From contig NZ_JAFBDO010000001.1 of assembly GCF_016908295.1 (NCBI RefSeq), positions 124,001 to 188,000 on the forward strand: a DNA stretch of 64,000 nucleotides, given 5' to 3'. The stretch comes from Thalassobacillus pellis (GTDB lineage Bacteria; Bacillota; Bacilli; Bacillales; Halobacillaceae). This document shows, piece after piece, positions 47,598 through 55,970 of this stretch. The notes under the pieces are model-generated. The model made no database searches, was not told the origin of the DNA, and saw only the letters and a list, made by a program, of their open reading frames with translations. A program made the position numbers and the translations under genes. The first letter of the stretch is position 1. Each line of letters opens with the position of its first letter.

Positions 47598-48530
47598 ATG
47601 ACTGTATTGAAGGAAGTCAGACAACAACCACATATCTCCAATGAGGTCTACAAAAATTCCTCTTATCATCAGGGGCTGATCAAGCGGTCGCTCAGCTATC
47701 TTTCCTCTGGTTACCCTATCCATTTCACCGGTCCATCAGGTATTGGCAAGACGACACTTGCATTGCACATCGCCAAACAGCGTAAGCGTCCAGTGTTATT
47801 GCTTAATGGGAATAAAGCATTATCAAATGAGGATTTAATTGGTGCATTTACCGGTTACACCAGTAATAAGGTGAAAGACAATTTCATACGCACAGTTTAT
47901 AAGACGGAGGAAAACCTTACAGAATCGTGGTCAGAAGGAAGATTACTTGAAGCGGTGAAAAAAGGTTACACGGTCGTTTACGACGAATTCACCCGGTCAC
48001 AGCCGGAGACGAACAACTTATTCCTGTCTATTCTGGAAGAAAAAATTCTGCCTCTTTATGGTACAAAACAAAAGGAGTCCTATGTTAGAGTTCACCCGGA
48101 ATTCTCCGTCATATTCACAAGTAATCCAGCTGAGTACGCAGGGGTATTCCGATCCCAAGATGCTTTGCTTGACCGAATGATAACCTTGCCGCTTGAACAA
48201 ATGGATGAAAAGGCAGAAATCGCAGCAGTATCAAGTAAAACAGGTATACCCTTCCAGGAGGCTGGAGCGATCGTCAAGTTTGTTTCCAAAGTAAGGGAGT
48301 TTTGTGAAACACAAGAGCATGGGCAAGGACCAAGCTTGAGGTCGTCAATAATGATTGCTGATTTGGCACAACGATCTGAAATACCGATAGATGGCGGTGA
48401 TGAGACATTTCAGCAGCTATGTATGGACGTCACAGCCTTTCCGCTTCAGACGTGTCTGGAGAAAAAAGACCTGAGCGAGATAAAAAAGAAGTTACTGACA
48501 GAATGTAAAAAAATTAAAGTTGGTGAATGA
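47598..48530 (+). CDS. gvpN: Gas vesicle AAA+ ATPase GvpN
   Basis: 310 aa, ATG with GGGGTG upstream. AAA+/MoxR-like ATPase: Walker A HFTGPSGIGKTTLALHIA, Walker B YTVVYDEFTRSQPETNN, sensor region FSVIFTSNPAEYAGVF and arginine RSQDALLDRM. GvpN is needed for enlarging vesicles from bicones to cylinders. The stop overlaps the start of gvpF. Confidence 0.95.
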   Translation: MTVLKEVRQQPHISNEVYKNSSYHQGLIKRSLSYLSSGYPIHFTGPSGIGKTTLALHIAKQRKRPVLLLNGNKALSNEDLIGAFTGYTSNKVKDNFIRTVYKTEENLTESWSEGRLLEAVKKGYTVVYDEFTRSQPETNNLFLSILEEKILPLYGTKQKESYVRVHPEFSVIFTSNPAEYAGVFRSQDALLDRMITLPLEQMDEKAEIAAVSSKTGIPFQEAGAIVKFVSKVREFCETQEHGQGPSLRSSIMIADLAQRSEIPIDGGDETFQQLCMDVTAFPLQTCLEKKDLSEIKKKLLTECKKIKVGE

Positions 48531-49291
48531 TAATGGACAATGGAATTTATGTATTCTGTGGAATTCAGACAAATGAGGAACATGATTTTGGCACCATTGA
48601 TTTCGAAGGGGAAACCCGCGAAATCTACACGATCTCTTATAAAGATGCATCCATGGTTGTAACGGAAGTTCCGATGAAAATTTATCACCCAAGCAAAGGA
48701 AATTTGATGATGCATCAGCAGGTGATTAACCGTGTAATGGAGAAAATGGATACTGTGGTACCTATCAGCTTCGGGAATGTTTTCCAGACAAAAGAGGATG
48801 TCGCTGTCCTGCTCGAAAACCTGTATCCACAGCTTGAGAAACTTTTTCCTCAACTCAAAGGTAAAATGGAATTGGGTCTTAAAGTAATCGGCAAAAAGGA
48901 TTGGCTGGAAAATGAAATTCATAAAAACCCTGAAGTAACGAAACAGAAAGAAACCGTAAAGAATAAATCAGAAGCAGCTGGTTATTTTGACCGTATTCAG
49001 CTCGGGGAAATGGCACAAAAGTTTTTCCAGCAGCTGCAGCATGATGTGGAACAGAACATTCATGAGAATTTGAAACCGATTGCGGAAGCCACAGAAGTGA
49101 ACGATCCCATTGGTGAAAAGATGCTATTGAATGCTTCGTACCTGGTTGATAAGGAAAAAGAAGCACAGTTTGACGAAAAAATTAACGAACTTCATGATCA
49201 ATGGCAGGATAAGGTCGAATTCAAATATACCGGCCCATGGCCAGCTTATAATTTCATTAATATTAAACTAAAAGTGGAGGAAACTTCATGA
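48527..49291 (+). CDS. gvpF: Gas vesicle protein GvpF
   Basis: 254 aa, GvpL/GvpF family: GIYVFCGIQTNEEHDFGTI at the N-terminus, VPISFGNVFQTKEDVAVLLE and the C-terminal FKYTGPWPAYNFINIKLK. ATG 48527 overlaps the gvpN stop; ATG 48533 is an alternative. GvpF binds GvpA and probably prevents early aggregation. Confidence 0.92.
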   Translation: MIMDNGIYVFCGIQTNEEHDFGTIDFEGETREIYTISYKDASMVVTEVPMKIYHPSKGNLMMHQQVINRVMEKMDTVVPISFGNVFQTKEDVAVLLENLYPQLEKLFPQLKGKMELGLKVIGKKDWLENEIHKNPEVTKQKETVKNKSEAAGYFDRIQLGEMAQKFFQQLQHDVEQNIHENLKPIAEATEVNDPIGEKMLLNASYLVDKEKEAQFDEKINELHDQWQDKVEFKYTGPWPAYNFINIKLKVEETS

Positions 49292-49548
49292 TCCACAAAT
49301 TATTCACTTCCCCATTGAATCTTGTCGTCAAAGTCGGAGAAAAGGTAAAAGAAGAAGTGGATAAAGAATATTATGATCTGGAACACATTCAAAGAAAACT
49401 GGTTCAACTTCAAATGATGTATGAACTAGATGAAATATCGGAGGAAGATTTCAAGACACAGGAGAACGAATTACTACTACGTTATGAGGAAGCTAAGAGA
49501 AGAGAAATGGAACAATGGAATGAACTGACCAAGCGCTCTGAAAAGTGA
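49288..49548 (+). CDS. gvpG: Gas vesicle protein GvpG
   Basis: 86 aa; ATG overlaps the gvpF stop (ATGA). The GvpG pattern is clear: FTSPLNLVVKVGEKVKEEVDKEYYD, LEHIQRKLVQLQMMYELDEIS, EEDFKTQENELLLRYEEA. Small, charged, helical accessory protein required for vesicle formation. Confidence 0.93.
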   Translation: MIHKLFTSPLNLVVKVGEKVKEEVDKEYYDLEHIQRKLVQLQMMYELDEISEEDFKTQENELLLRYEEAKRREMEQWNELTKRSEK

Positions 49549-49558
49549 GGAAGACGCA

Positions 49559-50362
49559 ATGGATAATTTGATTTATTTATATGGAATAGTGCCCGAAAAT
49601 GAAATATCGGCAGCTCCTCTCCCCTCTTTTAAAGGACTGGATAATGAACATGCTGCCTACACCATTTCTATTAATGGTATAAATGCTGTTGTTTGTAATC
49701 TGGATGAGGCGGGTTATAAGGAAACTGAACTTGAGAAAAAAACGAATGACCCGCAATGGCTGCATGAAAAAGCTTTCCATCACCATGAAGTACTGTTGGA
49801 TCTGAATAACCGTTATACGGTTATCCCGATGAAATTCTGCACCATTTATGAAAACGCAGACAGTTTATGGAATAAGCTTGAACCGCTTGAACAGAAGATT
49901 GCAGAACAGTTGAAATGGCTTAAAAATAAAGAAGAATGGAACATGAAAATATATTGTGACGACGAAAAGCTGCGTGAGAGCGTCGCCGCTCACAATTTAA
50001 CCATAGAAGCAAAGAAGAAGGAAATAGAAGAAATGAGTCCTGGAAGACAGTTCCTGGAAAAGAAACGACTTGACCAGCTGATCGACCAGGAAGCATTAAA
50101 AGAAAAGGAAACATTTTCTGCCCGCGTTCATGAGCAACTGACGGAAATGTGTGAAGATACATCTGTAAAGAAAAACTGGAACAAAAAGGTGACTGGCCGA
50201 AACGACGAAATGTGTTGGAATAGTGTTTACCTGCTCTCCACTGAAAACGTGGAAGAATATTTATCTGAGATTAAGTCTTTACAAGATAAGTGGACACGGG
50301 ACGGCTGGCACCTGGAGATTACTGGACCATGGCCGGCCTACCATTTTGCCAGTCTTACCTGA
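49559..50362 (+). CDS. gvpL: Gas vesicle protein GvpL
   Basis: 267 aa, ATG with GAGGAAG upstream. A second GvpL/GvpF member: LIYLYGIVPENEI, VIPMKFCTIYENADSLWNKL and the end WHLEITGPWPAYHFASL. In B. megaterium this position is gvpL. It probably scaffolds assembly of the minor Gvp proteins. Confidence 0.92.
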   Translation: MDNLIYLYGIVPENEISAAPLPSFKGLDNEHAAYTISINGINAVVCNLDEAGYKETELEKKTNDPQWLHEKAFHHHEVLLDLNNRYTVIPMKFCTIYENADSLWNKLEPLEQKIAEQLKWLKNKEEWNMKIYCDDEKLRESVAAHNLTIEAKKKEIEEMSPGRQFLEKKRLDQLIDQEALKEKETFSARVHEQLTEMCEDTSVKKNWNKKVTGRNDEMCWNSVYLLSTENVEEYLSEIKSLQDKWTRDGWHLEITGPWPAYHFASLT

Positions 50363-50375
50363 AGCGAGGGATATT

Positions 50376-50636
50376 ATGTCCTATAGACAAGAATTTGAAA
50401 ATAAAGATGTAGCCCTGATTGATATTTTAGATGTGGTCCTGGATAAGGGTGTTGCGATACAGGGGGACATTCTTATTTCGATAGCTGGAATCGATCTTGT
50501 TTACCTGGACTTACGCATACTTCTATCATCCGTTGAAACGCTTGTCCAGGCAAAACAGGCTTCTGACAGGCAATTATCGTCTAAGCAATTTGACAGGGAA
50601 AAGGAGGAATTGAACCGTGCCATCCGTGAAACCTGA
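50376..50636 (+). CDS. gvpS: Gas vesicle protein GvpS (GvpA-like)
   Basis: 86 aa from ATG 50376 with GCGAGGG upstream. GvpA/J-like core: ALIDILDVVLDKGVAIQGDILISIAGIDLVYLDLRILLSSVET. A minor GvpA-family structural protein. Its end overlaps the gvpK start by 20 bases. Confidence 0.9.
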   Translation: MSYRQEFENKDVALIDILDVVLDKGVAIQGDILISIAGIDLVYLDLRILLSSVETLVQAKQASDRQLSSKQFDREKEELNRAIRET

Positions 50637-50916
50637 AGAGTTATCCCAAAAGAGTGGACGAATTAACCTTGACCCTGAAGGTGCAGAGCAAGGACTTGCC
50701 CAGTTAGTTCTTACTGTCATCGAACTTCTTAGACAGTTAGTCGAGCGGCAGGCATTACGCAGGGTTGATGGAGGAACCCTTACTGAAGAAGAAATCGAAA
50801 GACTGGGAGTCGCTCTTATGAATTTAGAAGTGAAAATGGATGAACTGAAAGACATTTTCGAATTAGAAGATGATGATTTGAACATTGATTTAGGACCATT
50901 AGGGAACTTACTTTAA
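50617..50916 (+). CDS. gvpK: Gas vesicle protein GvpK
   Basis: 99 aa from GTG 50617 with AAGGAGG nine bases upstream. GvpK pattern: RINLDPEGAEQGLAQLVLTVIELLRQLVERQALRRV and LTEEEIERLGVALMNLEVKMDEL. Essential accessory protein in other systems. Confidence 0.95.
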   Translation: MPSVKPEELSQKSGRINLDPEGAEQGLAQLVLTVIELLRQLVERQALRRVDGGTLTEEEIERLGVALMNLEVKMDELKDIFELEDDDLNIDLGPLGNLL

Positions 50917-50932
50917 GTAAGGAGGCGTTAAC

Positions 50933-51250
50933 ATGGCTATTGAGCAATCCACCCAGTCGAGTAACCTAGTCGATGTATTGGAGACCGTTTTGGATAAAGG
51001 TGTAGTTATTGCCGGAGATATCCGTGTAGGACTAGCTGACATAGAGCTGCTGTCGATAAAGATCCGGTTGATCATTGCATCTGTTGATAAAGCGAAAGAA
51101 ATCGGAATGGACTGGTGGGAAACGGACCCTTACCTCAGTTCTAAAGCAGCCGACGAAAATCAGGAACAATTGAAGAAAGAAAATGAACAACTGCAAAAAC
51201 GAATTGATGCGCTTGAAGATAAAATAGCGCATGACAATCGTTTCATATAA
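50933..51250 (+). CDS. gvpJ: Gas vesicle protein GvpJ
   Basis: 105 aa, ATG with AAGGAGG upstream. GvpA-like core SSNLVDVLETVLDKGVVIAGDI, RVGLADIELLSIKIRLIIASVDKAKE, then GMDWW and a charged coiled C-terminus. GvpJ is a minor wall or tip protein. Confidence 0.93.
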   Translation: MAIEQSTQSSNLVDVLETVLDKGVVIAGDIRVGLADIELLSIKIRLIIASVDKAKEIGMDWWETDPYLSSKAADENQEQLKKENEQLQKRIDALEDKIAHDNRFI

Positions 51251-51281
51251 ATCATTCATTTTTTATAAGGAGGAATTAATA

Positions 51282-51692
51282 ATGGAAAAACAACAAGCAA
51301 AGAAAGCACTAAAAAAACGTGGAGTGATGACAGGAACATTAGTGGGTGGAGTAATCGGGGCAACAGCAAGTTTATTACTGGCACCAAAAGCAGGTAAAGA
51401 ATTACGAAGCGATATTTCTGCCCAGACTAACGCTGTAAAAGACAAAAGCAAACAGTTCAGTGGTAATACAAAAACAAAACTTTCAAATTTAAAAAATAGC
51501 ACCAGTGAAAGATCACAGAAATTAGCGAAGAAATTTAAGAAATCGAAAGACCAGGACGCTGCAGATGAGGCTGCTGCAACACAGGAGTCTTCTTCAGAAA
51601 GTGTGGCTGCTGATACAGACAATTCCTTTCAGGAGAATCCCTCAGCCAGTACAGAAACAACCATCTCAACAGATGACGACACAACAAAATAA
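51282..51692 (+). CDS. gvpT: Gas vesicle protein GvpT (YtxH domain)
   Basis: 136 aa from ATG 51282 with AAGGAGG upstream. One hydrophobic segment with MTGTLVGGVIGATASLLLAPKAGKELR, the YtxH-type motif, followed by a Ser/Asp/Glu-rich tail. Position matches gvpT in B. megaterium. Confidence 0.85.
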   Translation: MEKQQAKKALKKRGVMTGTLVGGVIGATASLLLAPKAGKELRSDISAQTNAVKDKSKQFSGNTKTKLSNLKNSTSERSQKLAKKFKKSKDQDAADEAAATQESSSESVAADTDNSFQENPSASTETTISTDDDTTK

Positions 51693-51724
51693 TTAGCCAT
51701 CATCACCAAAGGAGGTAACAATGA

Positions 51725-52129
51725 ATGGATAAACAGTCCAGTAAAGATGATGTACTTTCCATGTTCATCCGGGCGGCAAATAACCATGATTTATCGCTCG
51801 ACATCACAATAAATGTCAACGGCTCTTTGGTGACAGGCACTACCACCTCTGCCCAGAGCTACTTTGAAAAAATGAGTGAAAACTTCAAAGATGGCAATGA
51901 TATTGCAGAAGCATTGAGCGGCCAATTGATGGATGCAAGTGAAACAGCCAGCAATAATGATTCTGATGAAGTTAATTATATCCATCTTAAGGACGCCCAG
52001 GTATACTGCGGCGACAGTGACCCTACTCCCTCTAAAGGAAAATTTCTATGGCGCGGGAAACTGTCCGAAGTCGATGGCTTCTTCCTTGGTACAATTGCCA
52101 AAGATAATAAAAAGAAAAGCTCGTCATAA
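51725..52129 (+). CDS. gvpU: Gas vesicle accessory protein GvpU
   Basis: 134 aa, ATG with GGAGGT upstream. It has the pattern DLSLDITINVNGSLVTGTTTSAQSYFEKM and YIHLKDAQVYCGDSDPTPSKGKFLWRGKLSEVDGFFLG of GvpU. GvpU drives clustering of gas vesicles in B. megaterium. Last gene of the operon, followed by a terminator. Confidence 0.92.
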   Translation: MDKQSSKDDVLSMFIRAANNHDLSLDITINVNGSLVTGTTTSAQSYFEKMSENFKDGNDIAEALSGQLMDASETASNNDSDEVNYIHLKDAQVYCGDSDPTPSKGKFLWRGKLSEVDGFFLGTIAKDNKKKSSS

Positions 52130-52138
52130 TAATACTTG

Positions 52139-52164
52139 GGGAATCGTCATGATTCCCTTTTTTT
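52139..52164 (+). terminator. Terminator of the gas vesicle operon
   Basis: GGGAATC (52139-52145) and GATTCCC (52151-52157) around GTCAT, then seven Ts. Confidence 0.9.
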
Positions 52165-52220
52165 GTTTAAGACAAGATGTGCTATAATTGCTTTCACTAT
52201 TCTTTAAAGGGAGCTGCACC

Positions 52221-52670
52221 ATGCTTACATTTGTTGATAAAATAGCTATAGCCGAATCTTTTTCGGAATTAAATAGGAAAGATATTTCTTTAGGAAGGGT
52301 GAACTTTCACTATGATGACAGTTTATTTGATAAAACGATTGTCATTCAGCATCTTCACCCCAACGGAAATGGTTTCGTATATACTGGAGATTCAACCAAA
52401 TATAACGCCAATGATAAAGGCCTTGTAAACATTAGAGATTTCACAGCTGAAGATTTAAAAGAAATCATTCAGTTTTCCATCAATTATCTATCAAACGATG
52501 TCCAGTCTTCTCATTTTCAGCAGTGGACCGGGCCGGATAATGAAATTTTGACTCTTGTTCAAGAGGATTATTTTTGGAACATTTATACCGGAGAGATGCT
52601 TGAAGAAAGCTTCGAGACCTATAATGAGGCAGAGTCCTACCTGAAGGAAGAAGGGTTTCAAAGACAGTAA
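52221..52670 (+). CDS. Hypothetical protein downstream of the gas vesicle cluster
   Basis: 149 aa from ATG 52221 with AAAGGGAG upstream. Soluble and acidic; recognisable stretches are TIVIQHLHPNGNGFVYTG, GLVNIRDFTAEDLKEII and FQQWTGPDNEILTLVQEDYFWNIYTGEML. Family not recognised. It is 91 bases after gvpU but separated by a terminator. Confidence 0.65.
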   Translation: MLTFVDKIAIAESFSELNRKDISLGRVNFHYDDSLFDKTIVIQHLHPNGNGFVYTGDSTKYNANDKGLVNIRDFTAEDLKEIIQFSINYLSNDVQSSHFQQWTGPDNEILTLVQEDYFWNIYTGEMLEESFETYNEAESYLKEEGFQRQ

Positions 52671-52766
52671 TGTTTCACAATTGGCTGGTAGAAGGAAGGT
52701 GCGCAGTCTTTAGCAGATTCCTTATCTCCTGCCGCTGATTTCTTTCGCTGCACAATGACTATTGAA

Positions 52767-52804
52767 AAAGCCGAACAATGTGTACTCCACACTGCTCGGC
52801 TTCC
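52767..52804 (-). terminator. Terminator of the symporter operon
   Basis: AAGCCGAACAATGTG and CACACTGCTCGGCTT pair with a few mismatches; TTTTTC follows on the minus strand. Confidence 0.8.
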
Positions 52805-52828
52805 TTTCTGGATAAAATTTTGTGGACT

Positions 52829-54511
52829 CTATTTTGCAGAGTATTTCGAAACATCATCTGTTTCCTCCATCCACACTTCCCCATTTTTATATGTCATTTG
52901 TTCCGGATAGCGCAGATCTATGACTTCCTCCTGCACTTTTTGGGAAGGTGCTGCCGTCGTTAAGGACACAATAATATTCGTCAGTATCGCAGCAGTTGCT
53001 CCAAACACTCCAGCACCCGTATCAATTATGCCAAGTATCGTAAAGCCGCCATATTTAGCTGCAAAAATATAGGCAAGTGTAACAGAGAGACCTACGACCA
53101 TACCAGCGATGACACCCGGACCATTCGACCTCTTCCACCATACCCCAAGAAGCAGGGCTGGAAAAAACGAACCGGATGCTAAAGCAAATGCCCATGCGAC
53201 AATTTGGGTGATTGCGCCTGGCGGGTTCAAAGCTAGAAGGCCGGCAAATACCGTAGCTAAAACAATCGACCAACGGCCAACAAGCAGCCTTTTTCTCTCA
53301 CTGGCATTGGGATTGATCGACCTGAAATAAATATCGTGAGAAAGTGCAGCAGAAATTGATATCATCAGCCCGCCTGCGGTAGATAAGGCTGCTGCCATTG
53401 CTCCTGCCGCGGTCAATCCAATAATAAAGACACCTAAATTGGCAATTTCAGGAGTGGCCATAACGACAATATCATTACTAATGACTATTTCTGTCCATTG
53501 CAAAATGCCATCACTATTGGCATCTGCTACAGAGAGGCGACCTGTATCTACCCATGCAGCTGTCCAAGCTGGCAAATCATTAATAGATGCACCAGCCACC
53601 TGTGTCATTAGGATAAATCGTGAAAAAGCTGCGTAGGCAGGTGCCGACAAATAGAGCAAACCGATAAACAGAAGCGCCCATGCCCCACTCCATCTTGCTG
53701 CCTTCATGGTTGATACAGTATAAAAACGAACTATAACATGAGGAAGCCCTGCTGTACCTGCCATCAATGTAAACATGAGAGCGAGAAATTGCCATTTAGT
53801 GGCTTCTGTAAATGGTGTAACATATTCCGTTACTCCAAGCTCCTGGTCTAATATCTGTAATTCACTGATTACCTCACCATAGGAAATCCATGGCATAGGG
53901 TTTCCTGTAATCTGGAGAGCCATAAAGATTACAGGGATAAGATAAGCAATAATTAATACGAGGTATTGTGCTACTTGAGTCCAGGTTATCCCCTTCATTC
54001 CCCCAAGTGCAGAATAAAACGCTATCAACACAACCCCAATCATTGTACCGATAGCAGCATCAACTTCTATCAGCCGACCGATGACTACACCAGATCCTGA
54101 CAATTGGCCTACGGAATAGGTGAAGCTGATGATGATTGTAGCTATCGCTGCTATTAATCGAGCTGCATTACTCTGGTACCTGTCTCCAATAAATTCAGGC
54201 ACGGTATAGCGTCCATATTTCCTGAGCTGTGGAGCTAACAGGAAAGTCAATAACAGATAACCTCCTGTCCACCCCATAATATAAGCAAGGCCATCATATC
54301 CTAACACCATGATGGTTCCTGCCATTCCTATAAAAGAGGCAGCACTCATCCAGTCTGCACCGATAGCCATACCGTTAAAGACAGGAGGGACACCACGTCC
54401 TGCCACATAAAAATCTGAAGTTTGCTTCGCTTTGTTATATACGGCAATTCCTATGTAAAGTCCAAATGTCGCTATGATTAAAGCAAATGACACGAGAAAC
54501 TGGTTGTCCAT
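52829..54511 (-). CDS. Sodium/solute symporter (SSS family, acetate-permease-like)
   Basis: 560 aa, ATG 54511 with GAGGAGGAAC upstream. About 13 helices. SSS family stretches: FYVAGRGVPPVFNGMAIGADWMSAASFIGMAGTI, YTVPEFIGDRYQ, GIAGLPHV-type (GTAGLPHVIVRFYT) and GAMAAALSTAGGLMISISAALSHDIYFR. Related to ActP/YwcA-type transporters of short monocarboxylates. The preceding gene is a DUF4212-type small subunit, so this is the large subunit of a two-part symporter. Confidence 0.9.
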   Translation of the reverse strand: MDNQFLVSFALIIATFGLYIGIAVYNKAKQTSDFYVAGRGVPPVFNGMAIGADWMSAASFIGMAGTIMVLGYDGLAYIMGWTGGYLLLTFLLAPQLRKYGRYTVPEFIGDRYQSNAARLIAAIATIIISFTYSVGQLSGSGVVIGRLIEVDAAIGTMIGVVLIAFYSALGGMKGITWTQVAQYLVLIIAYLIPVIFMALQITGNPMPWISYGEVISELQILDQELGVTEYVTPFTEATKWQFLALMFTLMAGTAGLPHVIVRFYTVSTMKAARWSGAWALLFIGLLYLSAPAYAAFSRFILMTQVAGASINDLPAWTAAWVDTGRLSVADANSDGILQWTEIVISNDIVVMATPEIANLGVFIIGLTAAGAMAAALSTAGGLMISISAALSHDIYFRSINPNASERKRLLVGRWSIVLATVFAGLLALNPPGAITQIVAWAFALASGSFFPALLLGVWWKRSNGPGVIAGMVVGLSVTLAYIFAAKYGGFTILGIIDTGAGVFGATAAILTNIIVSLTTAAPSQKVQEEVIDLRYPEQMTYKNGEVWMEETDDVSKYSAK

Positions 54512-54851
54512 TCATGTTCCTCCTCAAAGTCTGGATTTGTTTCCCATTTTTAATGATCGACTTTCTTCTTTGAATGATTTCCTCATTCTTGTCTGGGTCT
54601 ATTCCATATTTTTTGTCGATTTTATCGCTTACTATGGCGTTTATGAAGAGAAGTATGATGAATGTCAACACAGCTCCCTGAGCTCCCATATAGTAATGGA
54701 CAGGAATGTTATTAATTGTGAAATTTGATAAAGTATCAGCGAAAAAGACCACCACAAATGAAACGAGAAAACCGATAGCAAGGTAAAGGATAATCATCGT
54801 TGTTCTTGCTCGGAAATAGTTATCAGCAACTCTTTTCTCAATCTTTTTCAT
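54435..54851 (-). CDS. Sodium/substrate symporter small subunit (DUF4212-like), extended C-terminus
   Basis: 138 aa as an open frame, ATG with GGAGGTG upstream. The first about 85 residues are typical: two helices ILYLAIGFLVSFVVVFFADTL and YYMGAQGAVLTFIILLFINAIVS, ending DKIDKKYGI. DUF4212 subunits normally end soon after this. Here the frame continues over the start of the symporter gene for 77 bases, which could be a real overlap or a late frameshift that removed the normal stop. It pairs with the downstream symporter. Confidence 0.75.
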   Translation of the reverse strand: MKKIEKRVADNYFRARTTMIILYLAIGFLVSFVVVFFADTLSNFTINNIPVHYYMGAQGAVLTFIILLFINAIVSDKIDKKYGIDPDKNEEIIQRRKSIIKNGKQIQTLRRNMNGQPVSRVICFNHSDIWTLHRNCRI

Positions 54852-54879
54852 CTTTGTTTCACCTCCCTCTACATATCAA

Positions 54880-55065
54880 TCAGCCACGCAGATTAAAAAT
54901 AAAACGGACAGTTTCCCAAAAAGGCAGCGGAACCATAATGATCTTAATCAACATAAAAATAAATAAGGAAAAGAAAGGAATCGCTAAAAAAACAGGCTTG
55001 CGTTTATTTAGAGCGAATATCACCGAGACAATTGTAATGACAGCGAATAAGAATACCCAAACCAT
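54880..55065 (-). CDS. Small membrane protein of the symporter operon
   Basis: 61 aa, ATG with AAGGGG eight bases upstream. Two hydrophobic helices (MVWVFLFAVITIVSVIFAL and VFLAIPFFSLFIFMLIKII) joined by NKRKP. It lies 28 bases upstream of the small-subunit gene and is probably part of the operon. Family not recognised. Confidence 0.6.
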   Translation of the reverse strand: MVWVFLFAVITIVSVIFALNKRKPVFLAIPFFSLFIFMLIKIIMVPLPFWETVRFIFNLRG

Positions 55066-55107
55066 TTTTTTAACCCCTTATTGTAAGCGTTATCATTTTT
55101 AGGAATA
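55066..55107. other. Short leader before repeat copy B
   Basis: GTAAGCGTTATCATTTTTAGG contains a TGTAAGCGTTA core similar to catabolite-responsive (cre) sites (consensus TGTAAGCGTTWTCA): TGTAAGCGTTATCA at 55083-55096 agrees at almost every position. It lies upstream of the symporter operon, so CcpA control is likely. Confidence 0.6.
55083..55096. promoter_or_regulatory. CcpA (cre) site upstream of the symporter operon
   Basis: TGTAAGCGTTATCA fits the B. subtilis cre pattern TGWAARCGYTWNCW. It lies 18-31 bases before the ATG of the first operon gene (55065), where it would repress transcription in the presence of preferred sugars. Confidence 0.75.
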
Positions 55108-55222
55108 AAAGCGCAAGCGCCTCGTTCACCCCCGACAAGCTTAAGCCAAGCCTCGCCGTGACGGGCTTTGTCACAAAGAGGATCGGCTTAAGACCTCGAG
55201 GGGGTAGGCGCTGAAGCTGGAT
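55108..55222. repeat. Palindromic intergenic repeat, copy B
   Basis: About 115 bases; ends AAGCGCAAGCGCCT and GGGGGTAGGCGCT are inverted, and CTTAAGCC/GGCTTAAG are exact inner inverted copies. The best preserved of the three copies in the window. Confidence 0.8.
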
Positions 55223-55363
55223 GCAGCCAGCTGTAGAGATTTATCCAAGAACATACATTTTTGAACAAATAAAGAAATTCCCTCATAAAGTGACGGAATT
55301 TTTTGTATGTTGTCATTATTCTAAAAATAACCTATGCTTGTCAACCTTTATGCTTTTGGAACT

Positions 55364-55391
55364 AAAAACTCCCACTTAAACAGTGGGAGTT
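55364..55391 (-). terminator. Terminator after the 79-aa gene
   Basis: AACTCCCACT (55367-55376) and AGTGGGAGTT (55382-55391) around TAAAC; TTTTAG follows on the minus strand. Confidence 0.8.
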
Positions 55392-55398
55392 GACGAAG

Positions 55399-55638
55399 TT
55401 ATATTTTTTCTACCACGTAAGCTTTTTTATCGCGGAAGTGTTTTTCTCCATCTTGTTCAGAATGCTCAAAGAAACCCTCAAATTCATTAATCACCTTATA
55501 TTCTCTGGCTGGTTCAGTAAAAAGCTGCGAACCATTATTGGACAGGAGCAATACATTTTTTGTTGACACAAAACTGTCCAGCTCCTGTGCAGAATAATTA
55601 CTTCCTGGCTTCAATGTATTAAAACCACTTTTTGTCAT
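55399..55638 (-). CDS. Small hypothetical protein
   Basis: 79 aa, ATG with AAAGGAG eight bases upstream and a strong terminator just downstream, so it is probably real. Soluble and polar, with NVLLLSNNGSQLFTEPAREYKVINEFEGFFEHS. Family not recognised. It is divergent from the DUF3918 gene, with about 150 bases between them. Confidence 0.7.
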   Translation of the reverse strand: MTKSGFNTLKPGSNYSAQELDSFVSTKNVLLLSNNGSQLFTEPAREYKVINEFEGFFEHSEQDGEKHFRDKKAYVVEKI

Positions 55639-55789
55639 TTTTGATGACTCCTTTCCACTTTTTTTATTGCAGTTCCCACTAGATCACGGAATAAAACATC
55701 ATCACGAAAGAATGGAAATAGTTCTCTGACATGCCCTTCCATCAGCTGATGCAAAATAAAGATGTAAAGGGAAAGGTGGTGTATGTGAG

Positions 55790-55930
55790 ATGCAGAGAAG
55801 GAATATTCGGTGGCTGCCAATGATCGCTTCCATCGGGATCGGCGCAGCAACTTACAGCATGATGACAGGACAAGGCGGTCAATTGCAAAACATGGTTTCA
55901 GGAATGACGAACATGGCTGGGCGAAAATGA
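55790..55930 (+). CDS. DUF3918-like small protein
   Basis: 46 aa, ATG 55790 with AAGGTGG upstream. MQRRNIRWLPMIASIGIGAATYSMMTG resembles the DUF3918 family: basic N-terminus, one hydrophobic glycine/alanine segment (GIGAA-Y-MM), then a Met/Gly/Arg-rich tail. Such proteins are conserved in Bacillaceae and uncharacterised, perhaps membrane or spore associated. Followed by a terminator. Confidence 0.65.
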   Translation: MQRRNIRWLPMIASIGIGAATYSMMTGQGGQLQNMVSGMTNMAGRK

Positions 55931-55970
55931 CCAAGGGGAATAACTTGACAAATGTCAAGTTTTTATAAAT

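Noticed and set aside
52829-54511. Proline permease PutP, because of the proline dehydrogenase gene elsewhere in the window
   Set aside because: The sequence is closer to the acetate-permease branch with a small-subunit partner, and it is 19 kb away from fadM.
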